Below, in pieces: positions 10,774 through 19,441 of a DNA stretch of 64,000 nucleotides; the stretch's first letter is position 1; each line of letters starts with the position of its first letter. The position numbers and the translations under genes are program-made. Below the pieces are notes generated by a model, which saw only the letters and a program-made list of their open reading frames with translations, searched no databases and was not told the origin of the DNA. This DNA is from Microcella sp. (GTDB taxonomy: Bacteria > Actinomycetota > Actinomycetes > Actinomycetales > Microbacteriaceae), in the NCBI RefSeq assembly GCF_019739195.1, contig NZ_JAHHDS010000003.1, positions 1,922,001 to 1,986,000 on the forward strand, written 5' to 3'.

Positions 10774-12288
10774 ATGAGCATCGACCGGCCCGATGCGCGC
10801 ACGCTCATCGACCTCACTCTCGACCCGGGCAGCTTCGACTCGTGGGATACCGACGCGCGGCAGCCCGACGTCGGCGAAGAGTACGCGCGTCAGCTCGTCG
10901 AGGCGCGCGAGCGCACGGGCGTGACCGAGGCGGTCGTGACCGGCGCCGGAACCTTGAACGGGCATCCGGTCGCCGTCATCGTCGGAGAGTTCGGCTTTCT
11001 CGCCGGCTCGATCGGCACGGTCGCCGCGGATCGCATCACCGCGGCACTGCGGCGCGCCACCGCTGAGCGGCTGCCGGTGCTGGCCGCCCCCGTCTCGGGC
11101 GGCACGCGCATGCAGGAGGGCACGGCCGCCTTTACTCGCATGGTCGACATCACGGCCGCGGTCGTCGACCACAAAGCGGCTGGTCTGCTCTACCTGGTGT
11201 ATCAGCGCCACCCGACGACGGGCGGGGTCTTCGCCTCGTGGGGATCGCTCGGCCACATCACGGTCGCGCAGCCGGGGGCGCTCATCGGCTTTCTCGGCCC
11301 GAAGGTGTACGCGGCGCTGCACGGCCGCGAGTTTCCGCCCGGCGTGCAGTCGGCCGAGAACCTGCTCGCGCACGGTCTTGTCGACGCCGTGCTCGAGCCG
11401 CGTCACCTGCGGCCGATGATCGCGCGCGTGCTGTCGATCGTCGCGGCGCCGGAAACGCCGACGCCGGTCGATGCACCGTCGCCTGCAGGCGACGAACCCG
11501 ATGCGTGGGATGCCGTGCTCATCTCGCGCCGCCCTGGCAGGCCCGGCGTGCGCACGCTGCTGCGCCTCGCGGCGACCGACGTGGTACCCCTCTCGGGCAC
11601 GTCAGAAGGTGAGACCGAGAAGGCATCGACGGTCTCGCTCGCGCGCATCGGCGATCACGGTGTCGTCGTGGTGGGGCTCGACCGGCATGCGCAGTCGTTC
11701 GACGGGCCGCTCGGCCCCGGCGCCCTGCGTCAGGCGCGACGCGGCATGGCGCTCGCCGCTGAGCTCGGCCTGCCGCTCGTCACGATCATCGACACTCCCG
11801 GTGCCGCCCTGTCGCGCGAGGCCGAAGAGGGCGGCCTCGGCGGCGAGATCGCTCGGTGTCTCGCGGCCCTCATTATGCTGCCCGTGCCGACGGTGTCGGT
11901 CATCATGGGCCAGGGCACCGGCGGAGCCGCGCTCGCACTACTTCCAGCAGACCGGGTGATCGCCGCCCGTCACGGCTGGCTCGCGCCTCTGCCGCCCGAG
12001 GGAGCGAGCGTCATCCGTCACGGCGACATCGAGCACGCCGCAGCGATGGCCCGGGCGCAGGGCATCACCGCTCACCAGCTGCACCGCCAGGGTCTCGTCG
12101 ACGCCGTGGTCGACGAGCGGCCCAGTGCCGAGCTCGAGCCCGAGCAGTTCTGTCGACGGCTCGGCGAGCAGATTCGCGCGCAGATCACGCACGCCCGCAA
12201 CGCCGACATCGCCGGTCGCGCGACCCGCCGCGCACGCCATGCCCAGCCGTTCCGCATCGACGAGGAGGTCGACCATGCCCGCTCATGA
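10774..12288 (+). CDS. Acyl-CoA carboxyltransferase-like protein, beta and alpha halves fused
   Basis: A 504-residue protein with two crotonase-fold carboxyltransferase halves. The N-terminal half resembles AccD/MdcD (VTEAVVTGAGTLNGHPVAVIVGEFGFLAGSIG, APVSGGTRMQEG). The C-terminal half resembles AccA/MdcE (GMALAAELGLPLVTIIDTPGAALSREAEEGGLGGEIARCL, then IMGQGTGGAALALLPADRV). No biotin-carrier or zinc-finger motif is visible. Next to a CoA-transferase, a malonate-decarboxylase-like or acyl-CoA (de)carboxylation role is possible. It overlaps the next gene by 14 bp. Confidence 0.82.
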   Translation: MSIDRPDARTLIDLTLDPGSFDSWDTDARQPDVGEEYARQLVEARERTGVTEAVVTGAGTLNGHPVAVIVGEFGFLAGSIGTVAADRITAALRRATAERLPVLAAPVSGGTRMQEGTAAFTRMVDITAAVVDHKAAGLLYLVYQRHPTTGGVFASWGSLGHITVAQPGALIGFLGPKVYAALHGREFPPGVQSAENLLAHGLVDAVLEPRHLRPMIARVLSIVAAPETPTPVDAPSPAGDEPDAWDAVLISRRPGRPGVRTLLRLAATDVVPLSGTSEGETEKASTVSLARIGDHGVVVVGLDRHAQSFDGPLGPGALRQARRGMALAAELGLPLVTIIDTPGAALSREAEEGGLGGEIARCLAALIMLPVPTVSVIMGQGTGGAALALLPADRVIAARHGWLAPLPPEGASVIRHGDIEHAAAMARAQGITAHQLHRQGLVDAVVDERPSAELEPEQFCRRLGEQIRAQITHARNADIAGRATRRARHAQPFRIDEEVDHARS

Positions 12289-13264
12289 CGTGCACGCCCA
12301 CTACTACCCACCCGAGTACGTCGCCGTCGTGCGCGAGGTCGCGGCAGAAGAGGGCCGCGCGGGCGAGGTCGCCCGGGCTTTCCTGCAGCACCGCATCATC
12401 ACGAAGGTGCCCACTTTTCTCGGCGACCTCGACGACCGGCTGCGTCTCATGGACGCCGCGGGCATCGAGCTTCAGGCCCTGAGCTTCGCCTCGCTGAACA
12501 TCTGGCACCGCGACGCCGCAACGCGGTCGCGTCTCGTACAGGCCTTCAACGACGGGTGCTCGGCCGTGGTCGCCCGGCACCCCGACCGCTTTCGACTGCT
12601 CGCCTCGCTTCCTCTGCCGCACGTCGACGAGGCGGTGGCAGAGGCCCATCGGGCCCGCACCCTTCCGGGATTCGCCGGCTACAGCATCCCGACCCACATC
12701 GACACGGTGCCTATCGATGCCGAGCAGTGGCAGCCGGTCTACGCGGCGATGGCCGAGGAGAGTGCCCTCGTCATCACGCACCCCGACGGCTTCTGCGCTC
12801 CGGGCGCCCTCGCTGACCACGGCATGGAGTGGGCCATCGGCGCACCCTTCGAAGACACCATCGCGGCCGTGCGCCTGCTCGCCTCGGGTCTGCTCGATGA
12901 GCACCCCGCGCTGACCTGGGTGATTCCGCACCTCGGCGGAACGCTGCCGTTCTTACTGCACCGGCTGCTGTGGCGCTGGAAGCTCGAGACCGAGATGCTC
13001 GGCACCGATGACCACGCCGCGACCTCGCTCGAGCGGCTGCTGTTCGAGACCGCGAACTGCTCGCCGCACACACTGCGCTTGGCGCTCGAGGTGCTGCCTG
13101 CCGGCCGCATTGTCTTCGGCACCGACTACCCCTTCGTCGACCCGGCCGACCTCGTGCGACCCGTGCAGCTCGTGCGCGACGCGCTCGACGAGACCGAGGC
13201 CGAAGCCATTCTTTCCGGCCGCATCGCCCCCCTGCTCACCCCGACCCGGATGGACGCTTCATGA
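12275..13264 (+). CDS. Amidohydrolase 2 / ACMSD-family protein
   Basis: A 329-residue TIM-barrel metalloprotein of the ACMSD (amino-carboxymuconate-semialdehyde decarboxylase) family, which holds both decarboxylases and hydrolases. It starts with the metal ligands of DVHAHYYP, followed by LASLPLPHVDEAVAEAHRA, VITHPDGF, WVIPHLGGTLPFLLHRLL and the final metal Asp in IVFGTDYPFVD. An AGGAGG is 6 nt before ATG 12275, inside the upstream gene, so it is strongly translated. A paralogous amidohydrolase ends the ABC operon at 26872-27876. Confidence 0.88.
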   Translation: MPAHDVHAHYYPPEYVAVVREVAAEEGRAGEVARAFLQHRIITKVPTFLGDLDDRLRLMDAAGIELQALSFASLNIWHRDAATRSRLVQAFNDGCSAVVARHPDRFRLLASLPLPHVDEAVAEAHRARTLPGFAGYSIPTHIDTVPIDAEQWQPVYAAMAEESALVITHPDGFCAPGALADHGMEWAIGAPFEDTIAAVRLLASGLLDEHPALTWVIPHLGGTLPFLLHRLLWRWKLETEMLGTDDHAATSLERLLFETANCSPHTLRLALEVLPAGRIVFGTDYPFVDPADLVRPVQLVRDALDETEAEAILSGRIAPLLTPTRMDAS

Positions 13265-14085
13265 CCACGACCCCGCAGCGCTGGCCCGGAGACCGCACCG
13301 GCGCGGTCGCCATCTCGATCATGTTCGAGCAGTGGGATGCCGGGGTCGCCCCGGGCCTCGGCCCCATGGGCAACCCGCTGCCGGCCGGGGCCCTCGACCA
13401 CCAGGCTGTCTCGTGGGCCGACTACGGCTGGCGCACGGGTGTCTGGGCGGCTCTTGAGCTGCTCGAGAAAGAGCAGATCGCGGCCACCTTCTACGTCAGC
13501 GGCATGCTGACCGAGACGGCTCCGGATGCTGTGCGCGCGATCGCAGAGGCCGGTCACGAGATCGCGGGGCACTCGTGGGCGCAGAATCGCATTCCGGCAC
13601 TCATCGGCCGGGAGGAGGAGAGCGCCGAGATCGCGCGTTGCACCGAGGCGCTCGCGGCGGTGAGTGGGCAGCGCCCGCGGGGCTGGATCAGCCCGCGCTG
13701 CACGCCGAGCGCCAGCACGAGCGAGCTGCTGGCAGGGCAGGGCTACGAGTGGCACGGCGACGTGTTCGACGCCGACCAGCCCTATTGGCGCGAGACGCCC
13801 GAGGGCCGCATCGTTGCCCTGCCCTTTGGTATGGAGATCAACGATCTGCCGATGACCGTGCGCTACGGCCAGCCGACGCGCGAGCTCGTCTCGAGTTTTG
13901 CTTTCGAGGCCGCCGCGATCGCTCGCGGCCCGCGGCCCGGCCACGTCGACGTGACGCTGCACGCGCACGTCGGCTGCCGCCCCGCCGGTCTGCTCGCGCT
14001 GACGCAGATCATCGCCGAAGCACGACGGCTCGATTTCTGGATCGCCACGCGGGGCGATCTCGTCGACCACTTCGTGGATGAGTAG
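13261..14085 (+). CDS. Polysaccharide-deacetylase / PuuE-like family protein
   Basis: A 274-residue NodB-fold protein. It has the fold's Thr-Phe-Tyr strand (IAATFYVSGMLTETAPDAVRAIAEAGHEIAGHSWAQN), with the GHSW histidine as a typical metal ligand, SPRCTPSASTSELLAGQGYEWHGD, and a late HVDVTLHAHVGCRP segment. There is no signal peptide, so a cytosolic small-molecule amidase role (as for PuuE/allantoinase-like relatives) is more likely than wall deacetylation. ATGA overlap with the amidohydrolase; last gene of the GntR-headed operon. Confidence 0.82.
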   Translation: MTTTPQRWPGDRTGAVAISIMFEQWDAGVAPGLGPMGNPLPAGALDHQAVSWADYGWRTGVWAALELLEKEQIAATFYVSGMLTETAPDAVRAIAEAGHEIAGHSWAQNRIPALIGREEESAEIARCTEALAAVSGQRPRGWISPRCTPSASTSELLAGQGYEWHGDVFDADQPYWRETPEGRIVALPFGMEINDLPMTVRYGQPTRELVSSFAFEAAAIARGPRPGHVDVTLHAHVGCRPAGLLALTQIIAEARRLDFWIATRGDLVDHFVDE

Positions 14086-14102
14086 ACGGCGCGCTGGTCG
14101 AG

Positions 14103-14906
14103 CTAGCGCGCGGGCGGCTCGGCCACGTGGCCGAGGCGCTCGCTCATACGCCGAGCAGCGTCGTTGACGGCGGCGCCGACTTCGTCGATCGACAGCTTCT
14201 GCAGCCGGTCCATCGGGCTACTGAGGGTGAGCGCCCCGGCGCATCGCCCCGTGGCATCGAAGAACGGGGCCGCGACACCCCCGCCATTGGGCACCCAGCG
14301 CCCGGGGCTGTACGAGTACCCGAGGCGCACGTCTTCAGCGAGCTGAGCGCGCACGGCTTCGGGGTCGGTGAGGCTCACGTCGGTGTGGGCGACGATCGGC
14401 TGCTCGAGAATGCGGTCGCGCTCGTCGCGAGTCAGTCCGCTGAGAATGGCCATACCTGAGGCACCGCTCACGAGCGGGAACGGCTTGCCCATCTCGATGA
14501 CGTAGCGAATGGTGTTGTCGCAATCGACCTTTGACCGGTACACGAGCGTGTCGTCGACGCGGGCGACGGCGTAGCAGGTCTCGTTGAACCGGCCGACGAG
14601 TTCTTTCAGCAGAGGCTCGGCCGCTTTGGCGAGCGAGTCGCGCTCTGACAGCGCTGCAACGATCGAGAACAGTCGCGGACCAGCCGCGTACACCCCACGC
14701 TCGCGCTCTTGCTCGACGTAGCCGAGCTCTTCGAAGTGGGTGAGGATACGGCTGACGGCGCTGCGGTCGATGCCGGTGCGGCGAGCCGCCTCGCGCACGC
14801 CGATGCCGTCGACGTGGGTCGCCACGAGTTCGAGCAGCGTGATGGCGCGCACGAGCATGCCCGACTTCTGTGACGCGGCGGTCGACGAACTCTCCATAGC
14901 GGCCAT
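14103..14906 (-). CDS. IclR-family transcriptional regulator
   Basis: A 267-residue regulator. The N-terminal winged helix is LVRAITLLELVATHVDGIGVREAARRTGIDRSAVSRILTHFEELGYVEQ (split here only for reading); the C-terminal IclR effector domain contains DTLVYRSKVDC, GKPFPLVSGASGMAILSGL and GYSYSPGRWVPNGGGVAAPFFD. ATG 14906 is taken as the start, with ATG 14897 as alternative. Divergent from the ThDP-enzyme gene and facing a clear CAAGAC/GTCTTG palindrome that recurs before the ABC operon at 23.1 kb. Confidence 0.93.
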   Translation of the reverse strand: MAAMESSSTAASQKSGMLVRAITLLELVATHVDGIGVREAARRTGIDRSAVSRILTHFEELGYVEQERERGVYAAGPRLFSIVAALSERDSLAKAAEPLLKELVGRFNETCYAVARVDDTLVYRSKVDCDNTIRYVIEMGKPFPLVSGASGMAILSGLTRDERDRILEQPIVAHTDVSLTDPEAVRAQLAEDVRLGYSYSPGRWVPNGGGVAAPFFDATGRCAGALTLSSPMDRLQKLSIDEVGAAVNDAARRMSERLGHVAEPPAR

Positions 14907-14933
14907 GCTACTGAAACTCGCTCCAGTCCCGGC

Positions 14934-14990
14934 TTGACACCATCGCAGAGGAAAGGGAAGATAACAAGACAACGTCTTGATAAACAAGAC
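14934..14990. promoter_or_regulatory. IclR operator and promoter of the ThDP-enzyme operon
   Basis: TTGACA at 14934-14939 is a good -35; GATAAC at 14960-14965 is the likeliest -10, though the spacer is then a long 20 bp. The perfect palindrome CAAGAC-AAC-GTCTTG (14965-14979) overlaps the -10 edge, and a third half site CAAGAC follows at 14985-14990. The placement suggests repression by the adjacent IclR protein. Confidence 0.75.
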
Positions 14991-15068
14991 ACGAGCACAA
15001 CAGGCCAGCTGGGTCTCACGGTCATTGCGACTGCAGGGTTCCGAGGTCGTGACGACGAAGGAGTCATC

Positions 15069-16760
15069 ATGACGAACATGACGGGCGCGCAGTATCTGTC
15101 GCGCGCACTCGACGCATACGGCGTCGACGCCGTATTCCTCGTACCCACTGCGCTGAGCGCGACTTTGGTGGCGATGGAGAACGAGACGTCGATCAAGCGC
15201 ATCGTGACCCACGGCGAGAAGGCCGCCGCCTACATGGCCGACGGCTACGCGCGCGCCACCGGCAAGCCCGGCATCTGCATGGCCCAGAACATCGGCGCCG
15301 CCAATCTCGCAGCCGGCCTGCGCGACGCCTACCTCGGCTGCTCGCCCGTCATCGCTCTCACCGGCGGCCCCTACGAGTGGAGCCGTGGCCGCAATTACTA
15401 CCAAGAGATCGAAGACTTTCCGCTCTTCAAGCCCGTGACGAAGTCGAGCCGTCAGGTCTTCGACGTGGCGCGCCTTCCCGACCAGCTCGACCAGGCCTTC
15501 CGCGATGCCACGACGGGCAAGCCCGGCCCGACGCACCTCGAGCTCGCCGGCCACACGGGCGACATCATTGAGAACCAGTCGTTCGAGGCCACGGTGCCGA
15601 CGCCCGGCGATCGCCGAAGCCCCGCCCTGCGCGTGGCGCCTGACCCCGAGGCCATCGCGGCGGCGGTGGCGGCTCTGCGCTCGGCAGAGCGACCCGTGAT
15701 TGTCTCGGGCGGCGGCGTGCGCACGTCGGGTGCGGCAGCCGAAGTCGTCGCGCTCGCCGAGCGGCTCGGTGCGCCCATCGCGACCTCGCTCAACGGCAAA
15801 GAGACCGTGCCGGGCGACCACCCGCTGTCGATCGGAATCCCGGGGCTGTACGCCCGCGCGAGTGCCAACCAGATCATTCTCGAAGCCGACCTCGTGATGT
15901 ACGTCGGCAGTCAGACCGGCAGCCAGGTGACGCTCACCTGGCAGGTTCCTCCGACGAGCACGCGCGTCGTGCACCTCGACATCGAGCCGACCGAGCTGGG
16001 CCGCCACTACCCCGACACCGTGGCCGTCGTCGCGGATGCTCGCCTGGGCCTCACCGCCCTGCTTGAGGCGCTCGGCTCGGTCGACACTGGGCCAACTCAG
16101 CAGTGGCGCGACCGCGCCGCCGAGCTGACCGCTCGGTGGCGTGAGAGCGTCTCGTCGTTGACCTCTGACGACGTTGAGCCGATGCGGCCCGAGCGACTGG
16201 TCACGCAGCTGAACGGGCTTCTGCCCGACAATGCCATCGTCGTGAGCGACACCGGGCACGCGGGCATGTGGACGGCGGGCTACCTCGACTTGACGCAGCC
16301 CGACCAGGGTTTCTTGCGCGCTGCGGGGTCGCTGGGCTGGGGTCTGCCGGCCGGCATCGGTGCGCAGATCGCGCGCCCCGACGCCCAGGTCGTCGTCTTC
16401 ACGGGCGACGGCGGACTCTTCTACCACTTGAGCGAACTCGAGACCGCCGCCCGCTGGAACGTGCCGCTGACGATCGTCGTGAACGACAACCGCTCGCTCA
16501 ATCAAGAGATCAACCCGTACACGGTCGCCTACGGCGGTGAGCTCACCGGGCGTCACCACGAGCTGTGGCACTTCGACGACGTCAACCTGGCGACCGTGGC
16601 CGAGAGCCTCGGGGTCACCGGAATCCGCGTCACCAAGTCGAGCGAACTCGCCCCCGCCATGGCCCGCGCCGCCGAGATCAACGGCCCCGTGCTGATCGAC
16701 GTGGTCTCCGACATCGATGCGGTCGCGCCCAAGGGCTCAGCCGCGCGCGCGCAGAACTGA
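15069..16760 (+). CDS. Thiamine-diphosphate-dependent enzyme (acetolactate-synthase-like)
   Basis: A 563-residue ThDP enzyme with the usual three domains. The N-terminal PYR domain has the catalytic Glu in THGEKAAAYMADGYARATG, the middle domain has RPVIVSGGGVRTSGAAAEVVALAERLGAPIAT, and the C-terminal PP domain has the ThDP/Mg motif from GDGGLFYHLSELETA to NDNRSLNQ. A carboligase or alpha-keto-acid decarboxylase role fits; the product is unknown. ATG 15069 has GAAGGAG 5 nt upstream. First gene of a cluster with an acyl-CoA ligase, cyclase, dehydrogenase and thiolase, under the IclR palindrome. Confidence 0.92.
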   Translation: MTNMTGAQYLSRALDAYGVDAVFLVPTALSATLVAMENETSIKRIVTHGEKAAAYMADGYARATGKPGICMAQNIGAANLAAGLRDAYLGCSPVIALTGGPYEWSRGRNYYQEIEDFPLFKPVTKSSRQVFDVARLPDQLDQAFRDATTGKPGPTHLELAGHTGDIIENQSFEATVPTPGDRRSPALRVAPDPEAIAAAVAALRSAERPVIVSGGGVRTSGAAAEVVALAERLGAPIATSLNGKETVPGDHPLSIGIPGLYARASANQIILEADLVMYVGSQTGSQVTLTWQVPPTSTRVVHLDIEPTELGRHYPDTVAVVADARLGLTALLEALGSVDTGPTQQWRDRAAELTARWRESVSSLTSDDVEPMRPERLVTQLNGLLPDNAIVVSDTGHAGMWTAGYLDLTQPDQGFLRAAGSLGWGLPAGIGAQIARPDAQVVVFTGDGGLFYHLSELETAARWNVPLTIVVNDNRSLNQEINPYTVAYGGELTGRHHELWHFDDVNLATVAESLGVTGIRVTKSSELAPAMARAAEINGPVLIDVVSDIDAVAPKGSAARAQN

Positions 16761-16790
16761 CCGATGGCCCCGGCTCTGAGAAGGACATCC

Positions 16791-18398
16791 ATGACCCCCC
16801 ACGACCTCACGGTGCGCGCGTTCCTCGAGAACGCCGTCGAGCGCAACACCGCCGAGCCATACCTCATCTGGACCGGTTCCGACACGGCGAGCGAACAGCA
16901 GTCGTACGAGCAGTTCAATGCTCACGTCGACGCCGCCGCGGCGTACTGGCACCACATGGGCGTGCGCAAGGGCGATCGTGTGGCGTTCATGGCTGATAAC
17001 AGCCCCGGCTTCTTGCACGCCTGGCTCGGACTCGCGAAGATCGGCGCCGTGCTCGTCGCGGTCAACACCGGGTTCAAGCTCGCCGAGGCGCAGTATCTCA
17101 TCGAGCACTCCGAAGCGCGGTTCGCCCTCATCGATCCGGCCCACGCCGAGCTCTTCCACCGCATCGGCGAGAACGCACCGGGTCTGCACTCGACCCTCGT
17201 GCTCGGCGAGGCCGAGGGCTACGACGACTTCATCGCGGGCGCCACGCAGCTCGACGGCCGGGCGCCGAGCGTCGACCTCGACCCCGACGACCTCATCTCG
17301 CTCATCTACACCTCGGGCACGACCGGCCGACCCAAGGGCGTCATGCAGTCGCACCGCAACTACGTCATGACGGGCCAGGCGTTTCCGCACTGGATGAAGA
17401 TGCAGCGCGGCGATCGCATCTACGCGTGCCTCCCGCTCTTCCACATCAACTCGCAGGCCTACTCGACGATGGGCGCCATCGGCACCGAGGGTGCGATGGT
17501 GCTCGCACCGCGCTTCAGCGCCACTCGCTTCTGGCCCGACGTGCGCGAGCACGGCGTGACGATGTTCAACATGATCGGCGCGATGACGGTCATCCTGTCG
17601 AAGAAAGAGCCGAGCCCCGACGACCGCGACCACAAGGTGCGCGTCGCCTACGGCGTGCCCGCGCTGCCGCATGCCGTGCGCACCTCGATCGAGGAGCGTT
17701 TCGGCATCGCGTGCGTCTCGGGTTTCGGCATGAGTGAGACGACCTACGGTCTGCTCGAGCCGATCGACGAGCCGCGGCACCCCGACTCGATGGGCGTGCC
17801 ACGGTCGCACCCCGACCCTGCCTACCCCGCTACCGAGGCGAGGATCGTCGACGCCAATGGCGTCGAGGTGCCGCGCGGTGAGATCGGCGAGCTCGTGCTG
17901 CGCAACGCGGCCATGATGCTCGGCTACTTCAAAGACCCCGAGAAGACCGCCGAGGCACTGCGCGAGGGCTGGCTCTACACGGGTGACAGCGCGTGGCAGG
18001 CCGACGACGGCTACTTCTACTTCGTTGACCGCAAGAAAGATATCGTGCGGCGTCGCGGCGAGAATGTCTCGTCGCTCGAGGTCGAGATGGTCGTCAACAC
18101 GCACCCCGCGGTGCAAGAGTCGGCCGTCATCGGGGTGCCCTCTGACCTCACCGACGAAGAGCTGTGCGTCTTCGTCGTGCCGCGAGACGGGCAGACCATC
18201 GACCCGGCCGCGATCATCGCGTGGTGCGACGAGAACCTCGCCGCCTTCAAGGTGCCGCGCTTCGTCGAGACCGTCGACGCCCTGCCGAAAACCCCCACAG
18301 CCAAGATCGAGAAGCACCGACTGCGCTCGGGCGACTACGGCGTGGGCGAGCGCTTCGACGGGGGAGTTCGCTCGACCAAAGCAGCATCGCGCGGCTAG
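16791..18398 (+). CDS. AMP-forming acyl-CoA ligase (class I adenylate-forming)
   Basis: A 535-residue enzyme that adenylates a carboxylic acid and transfers it to CoA. The P-loop-like motif is YTSGTTGRPKGVM, then FGMSETTYGLLEP, the hinge region GWLYTGDSAWQADDGYFYFVDRKKDIVRRRGENVSS (given in parts by position, about residues 385-425) and the C-terminal catalytic lysine in PKTPTAKIEKHRL. GAGAAGGA precedes ATG 16791. The acid substrate is not predictable from these motifs; the neighbours suggest an aromatic or branched acid. Confidence 0.93.
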   Translation: MTPHDLTVRAFLENAVERNTAEPYLIWTGSDTASEQQSYEQFNAHVDAAAAYWHHMGVRKGDRVAFMADNSPGFLHAWLGLAKIGAVLVAVNTGFKLAEAQYLIEHSEARFALIDPAHAELFHRIGENAPGLHSTLVLGEAEGYDDFIAGATQLDGRAPSVDLDPDDLISLIYTSGTTGRPKGVMQSHRNYVMTGQAFPHWMKMQRGDRIYACLPLFHINSQAYSTMGAIGTEGAMVLAPRFSATRFWPDVREHGVTMFNMIGAMTVILSKKEPSPDDRDHKVRVAYGVPALPHAVRTSIEERFGIACVSGFGMSETTYGLLEPIDEPRHPDSMGVPRSHPDPAYPATEARIVDANGVEVPRGEIGELVLRNAAMMLGYFKDPEKTAEALREGWLYTGDSAWQADDGYFYFVDRKKDIVRRRGENVSSLEVEMVVNTHPAVQESAVIGVPSDLTDEELCVFVVPRDGQTIDPAAIIAWCDENLAAFKVPRFVETVDALPKTPTAKIEKHRLRSGDYGVGERFDGGVRSTKAASRG

Positions 18399-18469
18399 CG
18401 CCGAGCATCCGTTCTCGCTCCACCCGTACCTCAGACCGATCGATCACCAGCAAGAGAAAGAAGAACACG

Positions 18470-19441
18470 ATGGCAGAGACGCCGAATGTCGAGACCGTGC
18501 GCGCGCTCGTGAAGCAGTACTCCAACTGGGGTCGCTGGGGTGCCGACGATGATCGCGGCACCTTGAACCACCTGACGCCGGAGCGTGTCGCGGCCGCGGC
18601 CGCGTGCATCCGCTCGGGCAAGCGCATCTCGATGGCGCTGCCGATGGATGCCACGGGTCCGCAGGTGAGTGGCGGCTTCGGTGGGCGCTTCAACCCCATT
18701 CACCTCATGTTCCGCGACGGCGGCGACATCGCCATGGGCACGGTCGTCGACGAGTTCTACCAGGGCAACGACCGCCACCTGCGCGGCACCGACGACCTCA
18801 TCATCATGGCGCTGCAGTCGTCGACCCAGTGGGATGCGCTCGCGCACATCTTCTTCGACGGCCACATGTACAACGGCTTTACCCCCGACCAGGTCACGAG
18901 CAAGGGCGCCAAGGTCGGTGCCGTCGGCGTCGCGGCCGATCAGATGGCGGGTCGCGGCGTGCTACTCGACATCGCGCGCCTCAAGGGCGTCGACGCGCTC
19001 GACCCTGGTTACGCCATCACCGCTGACGATCTCGAGGCCGCCGAGAAGATGCACGGCGTCACCGTCGGCGCCGGCGACTTCCTCATGGTGCGCACCGGCA
19101 TGACCGGCGAGCGCAAGGGCAAGTGGGGCGACTACGCTGGCGGCCCCGCCCCGGGGCTCGGGCTCGAGTCGATCCCGTTCATTCACGGCCGCGACATCGC
19201 GGGCCTCGCCGTCGACACCTGGGGCATGGAGGTGCTGCCGAACCAGACGCCCGACGTCTTCCAGCCCCTGCACTGCGTCTTCATCGTCGGCATGGGCCTC
19301 TGGGTGGGCGAGATCTTCGACTTCGAGGCGCTCGCCGACGACTGCGCCGACGACGGCCAGTACGACTTCTTCTTCTGCGCCCCGCCGATGACGTTCACGC
19401 GCGCCGTCGGGTCGCCCGTGAACCCCATGGCGATCAAGTGA
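18470..19441 (+). CDS. Cyclase family protein (metal-dependent hydrolase, kynurenine-formamidase-like)
   Basis: A 323-residue member of the cyclase superfamily. The metal-binding motif is represented by SSTQWDALAHIFFDGHMYNG (about residues 105-125), and GDFLMVRTGMTGERKGKW and FIHGRDIAGLAVDTWGMEV are family-typical. Relatives hydrolyse lactones, N-formyl amides or isatins. ATG 18470 follows GAGAAAGAAG. The stop is contained in the GTGA start of the dehydrogenase gene. Confidence 0.88.
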   Translation: MAETPNVETVRALVKQYSNWGRWGADDDRGTLNHLTPERVAAAAACIRSGKRISMALPMDATGPQVSGGFGGRFNPIHLMFRDGGDIAMGTVVDEFYQGNDRHLRGTDDLIIMALQSSTQWDALAHIFFDGHMYNGFTPDQVTSKGAKVGAVGVAADQMAGRGVLLDIARLKGVDALDPGYAITADDLEAAEKMHGVTVGAGDFLMVRTGMTGERKGKWGDYAGGPAPGLGLESIPFIHGRDIAGLAVDTWGMEVLPNQTPDVFQPLHCVFIVGMGLWVGEIFDFEALADDCADDGQYDFFFCAPPMTFTRAVGSPVNPMAIK

